A program made the position numbers and the translations under genes. A DNA stretch of 7,247 nt. It comes from an uncultured Collinsella sp. GTDB lineage: Bacteria > Actinomycetota > Coriobacteriia > Coriobacteriales > Coriobacteriaceae. Below, piece after piece: positions 1 to 4,774 of the stretch. The notes under the pieces are model-generated. The model saw nothing but the letters and a program-made list of their open reading frames with translations. It made no database searches and was not told the origin of the DNA. The stretch is taken from the NCBI GenBank assembly GCA_902468695.1, contig CABQZS010000080.1:1-7247 (forward strand), read 5' to 3'. The stretch's first letter is position 1; each line of letters starts with the position of its first letter.

Positions 1-37
1 AGGGACTGACCCCGGAGGAGTTCCGGAGACAGTCCCT
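1..37. repeat. Strong inverted repeat / hairpin at the window edge
   Basis: AGGGACTG (1-8) pairs with CAGTCCCT (30-37). Further pairing of 10 with 28 and of 12-16 with 22-26 leaves mismatches at 9/29 and 11/27 and a five-base loop. No T run follows on the + strand, so a classical intrinsic terminator is not obvious. It could be a REP-like intergenic palindrome or the 3' end of a gene lying before the window. The structure is seen directly; its role is open. Confidence 0.6.
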
Positions 38-105
38 TGCGGCGTAGTTCTTATTTAAGCCGTCCAAGTTTTGGGGTGCAGTTCAAGCGTAGGGAGGGTT
101 GTGTC

Positions 106-912
106 GTGAAGAGACATTTGGATGTGTTGGGATGCCTGCAAGGTGCTGGCATCCTACCGTTTGCGGACGAATTGTTACCGTTTGCCGAGCAGGCGGCGCA
201 CGAGGCGCTTGAGGCGTTGTCGCCCACGCGATGTGCTGGCTGCGAGCGCGCCGGCGCGCTTATTTGCCAAGACTGCCTGGCCGCGCTCGCGCTCATTGAC
301 CCACGTTATAGCTGCACCCGATGCGGAGCCCCGTTTGGAGACTTGCTGTGCACCGAGTGCTCGGTCGAGGGTGCGTCTTCGGCGATGGCCGAAGCGCTCG
401 ACCGGTGCCTGGCATGTGCCGTTTACACGCATCCGCTGCCGCGGATCATTAAAGCGTACAAAGACGCGGGCGAGCGACGTCTGGCGCCGTATCTGGCAGA
501 GCTGCTATACGACACCGCCTTACATGCCCAGGTCGCGGCACCAGAACGCTACGGCGGTGTGTTGTCCGGCGCCGATGCCGTGGTGTTTGTGCCCGCGACG
601 GCGGCGGCGTTTCGGCGACGCGGTTTCGATCATATGGAAGCCATCGCGCGCCCATTTTGCGAGCTGTCTGGTGTTCCGCTGCTCGACGCCCTCGTTAAGT
701 ACGGCCATGGCGACCAGCGTGAACTCGGTCGTGAAGAACGCCGGGAACGCGCCCGAGGCATGTACGAGACCGTTGAGGACGTGCGGGGCCGCCGCCTACT
801 GCTTATCGACGACGTTATCACCACGGGTGCGACGATGGCAGCGGCTTCGGCGGAACTCAAGCGCGCCGGTGCCGCGGTCGTTGATGGCCTCGCTATCGCA
901 CGCGTTTGGTAG
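106..912 (+). CDS. comF: ComF family phosphoribosyltransferase-like protein
   Basis: A 268-residue ComF/GntX-type protein. In competent bacteria ComF supports DNA uptake or processing in the cytoplasm, but its exact reaction is unsettled. Two Cys4 zinc-finger-like clusters lie at C43/C46/C54/C57 and C70/C73/C82/C85. The type I phosphoribosyltransferase domain follows: the FVPATAAAFRRRGFDH segment (161-176) matches the family P-P-x(n)-R-x-R-G-F-N region, and LLLIDDVITTGAT (231-243) is the PRPP-binding loop, with D235/D236 and T239-T243. The GTG at 106 is chosen because AGGGAGGG (91-98) sits 7 bases before it; the open frame reaches back to a TTG at 37 inside the hairpin, which is unlikely to be used. 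No helicase partner (ComFA) is visible. The next gene starts 11 bases after the stop, so co-transcription is likely. Confidence 0.9.
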   Translation: MKRHLDVLGCLQGAGILPFADELLPFAEQAAHEALEALSPTRCAGCERAGALICQDCLAALALIDPRYSCTRCGAPFGDLLCTECSVEGASSAMAEALDRCLACAVYTHPLPRIIKAYKDAGERRLAPYLAELLYDTALHAQVAAPERYGGVLSGADAVVFVPATAAAFRRRGFDHMEAIARPFCELSGVPLLDALVKYGHGDQRELGREERRERARGMYETVEDVRGRRLLLIDDVITTGATMAAASAELKRAGAAVVDGLAIARVW

Positions 913-923
913 GGGTGATTCGT

Positions 924-2033
924 GTGGCGGTAAAGATTGAGCGATGCAACGAGCCGACAGGCGAACAGCTAGCGGCCTCCATAATCCTAACAGGCGCCTC
1001 GGCGTTGCGTATGATTCGAGCCGAGCGCCGGCAGATGGGCTACATCGGCTGGAAGGACCTTGAGCCCGAGGAGGAGTGCCGCGTGCTGTGTACGTCATCG
1101 CCTTCGACCGAGGATATCTATCTTCCCGACCTGGTGCGAATTGGAGTCAAAAGCGGCGAGGTGCAAGAAGATCTGTGCTTGCTGGTGGGATCTGCGGCGC
1201 AGCGCCGACGCATGCCTGGTGTGGGCTGGTCCGTGTGTTCCGGGTTGCCTGCCGGCTCGATTCTAGAGGTGGAACCGGGGGTGTACAGCCTATCTCCCGA
1301 GGCCCTTTGTGTTGCCGTCGCCCGCGAGGTCGGCTGTATCCAGGCGTTTGCCCTGGCCCAGGAACTGTGTTCCAAGATTTCACTAAGCGATCGCGGGAAG
1401 TATCTACCTCCCTATACCTCGCCTGTTGCGAATAGACTTGCAAAGGACAAGGACCAACCGGCAGACGTGGGCTACTTTGAAGTCGAGCCGGTGTTGACGC
1501 CCGATCGCCTGACAGATTACCTCGCGGCATGCAAGGGGAGTGCGGCCAAACAACTGCGGCGGCTGTGTCCCTATCTGTCGGAAAACCTGCGCTCACCCAT
1601 GGAGTGCATCATGCTTGCCATGTTTTCGCTTCCGTTTTCCTATGGCGGATTTGCCTGCGGTCCCTTTAAGACCGACTACAAGATCGAGTTCGATGACCGC
1701 GCACAGGCAATCTCGGGGATGCCCCATGCAGTTTGCGATGCATATCAGGAGGCAGCCCGGTTTGACCTTGAATACAACGGTGAGCTGGGTCATTCCTCCC
1801 GGAGGGGACGTGTCCATGATGAAAAACGCAACACGGGCTTGATTACTATGGGAATCGAGGTCGCGACGGTCAACAACGAAATGCTCTGCGACATGGAAGC
1901 GATGGAAGCGCTCGCATGGCGCATTTACCAACGTATGGGTAAGCGATATCAGAATCGCGTAGAGGCGCGTCGAAAGAGGCAAGACACTCTGCTGAATACG
2001 CTCCGAGCGTGCTTTGGGCTCAAGCCGGCATAA
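924..2033 (+). CDS. Uncharacterised protein with PD-(D/E)XK / DUF559-like C-terminal domain
   Basis: A 369-residue protein of no established function. The C-terminal third resembles DUF559/Vsr-type nuclease folds: an SPMEC segment (224-228) like the S-P-M-E that opens such domains, then C-D-A-Y (D272), the strand FDLEYNG (280-286, E283), H290, D299, R302 and a G-x-x-V segment near 310-315. This order imitates D-x(n)-E-x-D/N-G-x-x-H-x(n)-D-x-x-R. The N-terminal part has a G-A-S-A-L-R segment (24-29), PAGSILEVEPGVYSLSPEAL (109-128) and A-x-E-L-C (145-149), a layout I associate with AbiEi-like or DUF559 proteins of Coriobacteriia. GTG at 924 is preferred because TAGGGGTG (910-917), overlapping the comF stop, lies just upstream; GTG 915 and TTG 906 are alternatives. 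The fold is inferred from motifs. Defence, DNA repair or a toxin-like role are all possible. Confidence 0.8.
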   Translation: MAVKIERCNEPTGEQLAASIILTGASALRMIRAERRQMGYIGWKDLEPEEECRVLCTSSPSTEDIYLPDLVRIGVKSGEVQEDLCLLVGSAAQRRRMPGVGWSVCSGLPAGSILEVEPGVYSLSPEALCVAVAREVGCIQAFALAQELCSKISLSDRGKYLPPYTSPVANRLAKDKDQPADVGYFEVEPVLTPDRLTDYLAACKGSAAKQLRRLCPYLSENLRSPMECIMLAMFSLPFSYGGFACGPFKTDYKIEFDDRAQAISGMPHAVCDAYQEAARFDLEYNGELGHSSRRGRVHDEKRNTGLITMGIEVATVNNEMLCDMEAMEALAWRIYQRMGKRYQNRVEARRKRQDTLLNTLRACFGLKPA

Positions 2034-2063
2034 AACTATGGCTTTATAGGGAGGTCTGTTTAT

Positions 2064-2105
2064 ATGCCCTGTGCAAAAAACGGCAAATATGAGTACTGTT
2101 ACTAG
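2064..2105 (+). CDS. Possible 13-residue micro-ORF
   Basis: ATG at 2064 follows AGGGAGG (2048-2054) with a 9-base gap and encodes MPCAKNGKYEYCY before a TAG stop. The Shine-Dalgarno is as good as those of the real genes here. Almost all of it lies inside the left arm of the inverted repeat, so the mirror arm also encodes the same first 13 residues on the - strand, from a GTG at 2292. It may be a leader-like peptide, the remnant of a longer gene, or chance translation of a repeat. Nothing shows it is translated. Confidence 0.25.
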   Translation: MPCAKNGKYEYCY

Positions 2106-2116
2106 ATTAGTGGCAG
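2096..2116 (+). repeat. 21-bp imperfect repeat, copy 1 (hairpin)
   Basis: This copy starts CTGTTACTA and matches bases 2240-2260 at 17 of 21 positions in direct orientation. Each copy is itself a dyad, so the two are both direct and inverted repeats. Here the stem 2095-2102 / 2110-2117 includes two G-U pairs and a seven-base loop. Confidence 0.5.
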
Positions 2117-2239
2117 TAAAAACAAAGAAACTCGGGCCGAAAATTTGGATTCATTGAAGAAATAATAAACGAATGTGGAATATCTTGGCGCCAAGCAGGC
2201 TGTGCGGAACTCAAAAAGGGCCCGTGGGACGGAAAAACG

Positions 2240-2260
2240 CTGTTACTAAATTGGTAACAG
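2240..2260 (+). repeat. 21-bp imperfect repeat, copy 2 (hairpin)
   Basis: CTGTTAC (2240-2246) pairs perfectly with GTAACAG (2254-2260) around a seven-base loop. It is the cleaner copy of the small dyad found at the inner end of the left arm. Confidence 0.5.
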
Positions 2261-2287
2261 TACTCATATTTGCCGTTTTTTGCACAC

Positions 2288-2307
2288 GGCACCTTGAGAC
2301 GGGTGCC
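2288..2307. repeat. Short perfect hairpin at right end of the element
   Basis: GGCACC (2288-2293) pairs with GGTGCC (2302-2307) around an eight-base loop. It overlaps the last bases of the inverted-repeat element and the first base of the next hairpin stem. Confidence 0.45.
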
Positions 2308-2336
2308 CCGGAGCTCCCCGTAGGGGAGCTCCGGGC
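2305..2336. terminator. Long GC-rich hairpin, possible degenerate terminator
   Basis: A perfect 13-bp stem (2307-2319 with 2323-2335) closes on a three-base loop, GTA, and can extend by one G-C pair past a bulged C. The stem resembles the intrinsic terminator at 3860-3893 but is followed by CTTCACGG rather than a T run, so terminator activity is doubtful. On the - strand there is no T run either. It could be an eroded terminator or a structural repeat. Confidence 0.4.
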
Positions 2337-2342
2337 TTCACG

Positions 2343-2358
2343 GGGCCACGAACGGCCC
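2343..2358. repeat. Third consecutive hairpin
   Basis: GGGCC (2343-2347) pairs with GGCCC (2354-2358) around a six-base loop. It is short and could be chance, but it is the third stem-loop in about 70 bp. Confidence 0.3.
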
Positions 2359-2407
2359 GCTTCGACCTGCGAAATCTGTACTCGCGATGCGAATGACGCC
2401 CTTAACC

Positions 2408-2436
2408 TTAAACTTTAGCTTGAACTTAGCTATAAT
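2408..2436 (+). promoter_or_regulatory. Likely sigma70-type promoter of the lipoprotein gene
   Basis: A perfect TATAAT (2431-2436) is preceded by TTAAAC (2408-2413) at 17 bp spacing. Expected transcription start is near 2443. The hexamer TTAGCT occurs at 2415-2420 and 2426-2431, one helical turn apart, and the second copy runs into the -10 box, which could form a regulator site. The promoter lies about 330 bp upstream of the preferred lipoprotein start, leaving a long leader or a longer protein. Confidence 0.55.
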
Positions 2437-2767
2437 GCGCTTCGTTCCTACCAGGCTGTGGTTGCGGACGGACGAAATGCCCGTCCTAGTCCAAGACAGA
2501 CGCGGTCAAAGGGATCCACGTAAGCGACCGCGTGCGCGCGGCGCGATCATGGCGCGTCCTAGATGTAAGCCGCACCGTCCGTTCTACTTTCTTTGGGGCA
2601 ATACCGCCTCGCGGGCGAGCGGGTCAGTCGTGAAGGTGGCTGCGGCCTCCCGAGCAAACACCCCGGTGCGCAAGTGTGGGGTCAAATACCAGGTCAGCTG
2701 GTGGGAACAACCTGATATTCCGCGCAACGCACGGATCGTATACGACACAGAAGGCAGGGTAGTGGAC

Positions 2768-3793
2768 ATGGTGAGGGGCAGCTTGATGCACGCGGCTCGG
2801 TTAGGTGCTGGGACCGCAGCGGTCATTGCCGTTTTGGGCCTGAGCGGATGCGCGTTCAACCCGCTGTCTACGTTCACGACTCCTACGATCGACCAGATCG
2901 AGCACGAGACCGTCACGCCGGCGGTGTCGGACGATGCCCTGGTCACTCCCGGAACCCTGACGGTCGCCCTCGATACTTCCGATGCGCCGCAGGCGATGCA
3001 GGGCGCTGACGGCGAGCTTACGGGGTATGCAGTCGACGCTGCCCGCGCCCTCGCAAGCCGCATGGGCCTTAAGGTCGCCTTTGTCGATGCGTCCTCGGCA
3101 GGTTCCGCGCTCGGCGACAAAAAGGCCGATATCTTTATCGGCGAGATTAACTCCACGGACGGGGACATTAGCTCGCTCGGCACCTGCCTGTACGATGCCA
3201 CTTCCGTGTTCGGTAAAACTAGCGATGGTGGGTCGCTAAACGTTTCCACCGATATCCTTAACACGTCCACCCTGGGCGTTCAGATGTCCTCGGCCTCGCA
3301 GGAGGCACTCGCCAAGCAGAGCATCACCGCCAACCAAAAGACCTACTCCAACATCAACGAGTGCTTTGAGGCGCTCGAGTCCGGCGAGGTCGACTTTGTG
3401 ATCTGCGACTCCACAGCCGGCGGCTATCTTGCACGCCTGATGAGCGAGGTCTCCTATGTCGGTGCGCTCGAGGCGCCCTCGACGCTTGGTGTTGCGGGCC
3501 TCTCGTCCAATGACGAACTGTGCCGTGCCGTGAGCGATGCCCTCGACGACATTACGGTCGACGGTACGCTCGAGGCAGTCCACTGCGTCTGGTATGGCAG
3601 GATGCCCTACGACCTCACCACTAAGACGGTTTCGGGCGCTAACGTGCAACCGGGCGACTCTGAGTCCAGTGAGACCACGTCCTCCGGCAGCGAGTCTTCC
3701 GATTCCAACAATGAGACCGCATCCTCCGAGGACAAATCGTCCGACCAGGAAGGCACCATCACCGACGACGACATTAACAAACTCAATAGCTAG
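2768..3793 (+). CDS. Solute-binding lipoprotein (family 3 type) with Ser-rich C-terminal tail
   Basis: A 341-residue extracellular substrate-binding protein, probably for amino acids or similar small solutes, anchored to the membrane by lipid. The signal is a short basic start, hydrophobic VIAVLGLSG and the lipobox LSG-C28. The binding domain spans about 62-280: GTLTVALDTSD (62-72), GELTGYAVDAARALA (82-96) and MGLKVAFVD (99-107) form lobe 1; STLGVQMSS and ECFEALESGEVDFVICDS (198-215) form lobe 2. A Ser/Glu/Asp-rich low-complexity tail covers about 293-330. ATG 2768 (AGGG 8 bases upstream) or ATG 2786 (GAGGGG 7 bases upstream) both suit a lipoprotein. The same frame stays open back to 2387, passing ATG 2549, and looks coding, so an N-terminally longer product is possible. 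No permease or ATPase gene lies beside it, so any transporter partners are encoded elsewhere. The substrate is unknown. Confidence 0.85.
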   Translation: MVRGSLMHAARLGAGTAAVIAVLGLSGCAFNPLSTFTTPTIDQIEHETVTPAVSDDALVTPGTLTVALDTSDAPQAMQGADGELTGYAVDAARALASRMGLKVAFVDASSAGSALGDKKADIFIGEINSTDGDISSLGTCLYDATSVFGKTSDGGSLNVSTDILNTSTLGVQMSSASQEALAKQSITANQKTYSNINECFEALESGEVDFVICDSTAGGYLARLMSEVSYVGALEAPSTLGVAGLSSNDELCRAVSDALDDITVDGTLEAVHCVWYGRMPYDLTTKTVSGANVQPGDSESSETTSSGSESSDSNNETASSEDKSSDQEGTITDDDINKLNS

Positions 3794-3807
3794 TTATTGC
3801 TAGGGGT

Positions 3808-3836
3808 GGTGTCTCCTATACGTTGGAAAGGACACC
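3808..3836. repeat. Short inverted repeat after the lipoprotein gene
   Basis: GGTGTC (3808-3813) pairs with GACACC (3831-3836) across a 17-base loop. It precedes the clear terminator; significance is uncertain. Confidence 0.25.
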
Positions 3837-3859
3837 TCTTCACGGTTTCAACACGCACT

Positions 3860-3893
3860 GCCGGGCTTCCCCAATAGGGGAGCCCGGCTTTTT
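3860..3893 (+). terminator. Intrinsic terminator of the lipoprotein gene
   Basis: GCCGGGCT (3860-3867) pairs with AGCCCGGC (3881-3888) and CCCC (3869-3872) with GGGG (3877-3880), with one bulged T and the loop AATA. Five Ts (3889-3893) follow directly. It ends the transcript about 70 bp after the stop codon and isolates it from the structured leader downstream. Confidence 0.88.
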
Positions 3894-3938
3894 CATCCCT
3901 ATAAAACCAGCAGGTCAAAGGCAATTTTCGGGACCAAA

Positions 3939-3944
3939 TACAAA
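3939..3944 (+). promoter_or_regulatory. Possible -10 box of the structured RNA / hibernation factor transcript
   Basis: TACAAA ends seven bases before G3951, the first base of the closing helix of the predicted RNA, which would make 3951 a natural start point. The -35 region is poor: GTCAAA (3914-3919) at 19 bp or TCAAAG (3916-3921, by register) at 17 bp. TATAAA at 3900-3905 is an alternative -10, but its -35 would fall in the terminator. Confidence 0.35.
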
Positions 3945-3950
3945 TCTGTC

Positions 3951-4106
3951 GGCTCCCTCCTATAGCGCACTTTGCCACAGAAAAGTGCGAGACTTCGGTA
4001 TGCGGTATCAAGCAATCGTTATTCGGGTCTTTAGGAATCCGCGTGATTAAATGCACGGCAATGGGTACATAGCCAGTACAGTAAGTCCCCGAGGCAGATT
4101 GGAGCC
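3951..4106 (+). ncRNA. Candidate raiA-motif structured RNA upstream of the hibernation factor gene
   Basis: A roughly 156-base non-coding stretch directly upstream of a raiA/hpf gene. Its ends pair: GGCTCC (3951-3956) with GGAGCC (4101-4106). Inside, CGCACTTT (3966-3973) pairs with AAAGTGCG (3982-3989) around eight bases; ATGCGG (4000-4005) pairs with CCGCGT (4039-4044) with one G-U; GTAC (4065-4068) pairs with GTAC (4076-4079) around seven bases. Established knowledge: the raiA motif is a large, widely conserved structured RNA of Firmicutes and Actinobacteria usually found upstream of raiA genes. Assignment here rests on context, size and pairing, not on a covariance search. The 3' strand of the closing helix contains the GGAG Shine-Dalgarno of the next gene, so a cis-regulatory role is possible. 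In-frame ATG 4051 lies inside the RNA and is not a likely start. Confidence 0.6.
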
Positions 4107-4110
4107 ACGT

Positions 4111-4695
4111 ATGGATATCAAGGTTTCTGGACGCAAGACGACGGTAACCGATGCTCTGCGTGCGCATGTGGATGAGAAGATCGGCGAGGCGCTCAAGGTT
4201 TTCGATATCGAGCCCATGACGGTCGACGTTGTACTTCGCTATGAGAAGAACCCCTCGAACCCCAACCCGGCAATCGTCGAGGTTACGGTTCGTGCCCGCG
4301 GTTCGGTGATTCGCGTTGCCGAGCACGGTGCAGATATGTACGCCGCCATCGACCTCTCCGCCGATAAGGTCACCCGCCAGCTGCGCAAGTTCAAGACCAA
4401 GGTCGTGGACAACCGCCAGGGCGGTGCCAGCGCCGCGGATGTCGCGCCGGTCGAGCGCGTCGAGGATCTGGCCGACCTGCTGCTGCCCGAGGAGGAGGAC
4501 GACCTGCTCGTCCGCGAGAAGGTCATCGACGTCACCCCGATGACTGAGGAGCAGGCGCTGGTACAGACCGATCTGCTCGGTCACGACTTCTACGTGTTCG
4601 AGAACGCGACGACCGGCCTTATCAATGTGGTGTATCACCGTAAGAATGGTGGATATGGCATCATCAAGCCCCGTATCGAAACACTTGACGAGTAA
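4111..4695 (+). CDS. hpf: Long-form ribosome hibernation promoting factor
   Basis: A 194-residue long-form HPF (RaiA/YfiA family). It binds the 30S decoding region and, through its C-terminal domain, pairs 70S ribosomes into inactive 100S dimers under starvation or stress. The N-terminal beta-alpha-beta-beta-beta-alpha domain is residues 1-100: MDIKVSGRKTTVTDALRAHV at the start, then IVEVTVRARGSVIRV (55-69), and the helix DMYAAIDLSADKVTRQLRKF (75-94). An acidic linker follows (about 105-133). The dimerisation domain is about 134-188, with VREKVIDVTPMTEEQAL (134-150), GHDFYVFENATTGLINVVYH (157-176) and GGYGIIKP (180-187). Length matches the long-form family. ATG 4111 is chosen because the family start MDIKVSGR fits and GGAG (4101-4104) is 6 bases upstream; the frame opens at 4051 but that part is the structured leader. 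It is followed by a strong terminator. Confidence 0.95.
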   Translation: MDIKVSGRKTTVTDALRAHVDEKIGEALKVFDIEPMTVDVVLRYEKNPSNPNPAIVEVTVRARGSVIRVAEHGADMYAAIDLSADKVTRQLRKFKTKVVDNRQGGASAADVAPVERVEDLADLLLPEEEDDLLVREKVIDVTPMTEEQALVQTDLLGHDFYVFENATTGLINVVYHRKNGGYGIIKPRIETLDE

Positions 4696-4699
4696 AATA

Positions 4700-4721
4700 C
4701 GTTAACTTGCATGAGTTAACG
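4700..4721. repeat. GTTAAC-containing inverted repeat
   Basis: CGTTAAC (4700-4706) pairs with GTTAACG (4715-4721) around eight bases, just after the hpf stop and directly before the terminator stem. GTTAAC is its own reverse complement, so the copies are direct and inverted at once. It may be an accessory hairpin or a protein-binding site. Confidence 0.4.
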
Positions 4722-4724
4722 GTT

Positions 4725-4756
4725 GGCGGCCATCCCATGCGGGTGGCCGCCTTTTT
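4725..4756 (+). terminator. Intrinsic terminator after hpf
   Basis: GGCGGCCA (4725-4732) pairs with TGGCCGCC (4744-4751) and CCC (4734-4736) with GGG (4741-4743), with one bulged T and the loop ATGC. Five Ts (4752-4756) follow. The Shine-Dalgarno of the next gene begins only four bases later. Confidence 0.9.
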
Positions 4757-4774
4757 ACGTAAGGAGTCGCTTTG

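Larger units (their letters stand above)
2065..2291. mobile_element. MITE-like element with 38-bp terminal inverted repeats
   Basis: Bases 2065-2102 are the reverse complement of 2254-2291 with one mismatch (2069/2287), and the inner 33 bp (2070-2102 and 2254-2286) are exact. Weaker complementarity continues inward to 2116/2240. The arms begin TGCC-N-TGTGC and include GGCAAATATGAGTACTG. The 137-bp middle has no open gene and carries a perfect 12-bp palindrome, CTTGGCGCCAAG (2184-2195). No clear target-site duplication is seen at the ends. The symmetry and non-coding interior fit a non-autonomous transposable element or another REP-like intergenic repeat. That it occurs elsewhere in the genome is inference. 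Confidence 0.5.
2034..2400. other. Gene-free region holding an inverted-repeat element and hairpins
   Basis: I see no convincing gene in this stretch. It is AT-richer than its flanks up to about 2290, then GC-rich. It contains the 227-bp inverted-repeat element, a possible 13-codon reading frame, and three consecutive hairpins, each listed separately. No T-rich intrinsic terminator is visible after the upstream gene on the + strand. Confidence 0.7.

Noticed and set aside
2173..2418. 81-codon + strand open frame across the element's right arm and the hairpins
   Set aside because: It crosses an inverted-repeat arm and three stem-loops, has no ribosome site, and shows no recognisable protein pattern.
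2680..2730. Possible SRP RNA-like segment (CAGGTCAGC near GGGAACAACC)
   Set aside because: The conserved GGAAG-x-AGCAGCC core of SRP RNA is missing, and the stretch lies within a coding-like open frame.
2584..3270. - strand open frame of 228 codons opposite the lipoprotein gene
   Set aside because: The + strand has a signal peptide, a lipobox and a recognisable binding domain; the antisense product has none of these.
4051..4110. ATG 4051 as the hpf start, adding 20 residues
   Set aside because: The family begins at MDIKVSGR, a good Shine-Dalgarno precedes ATG 4111, and 4051-4106 belongs to the paired leader.
3790..4638. - strand open frame of 282 codons opposite hpf and its leader
   Set aside because: It spans a terminator, a structured non-coding leader and the antisense of hpf; no family signature and no ribosome site support it.
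4685..4714. Promoter for the degV-family gene from TTGACG at 4685
   Set aside because: No TATAAT-like hexamer occurs at 16-18 bp spacing; the sequence there is the GTTAAC dyad loop, and any transcript would meet the terminator.
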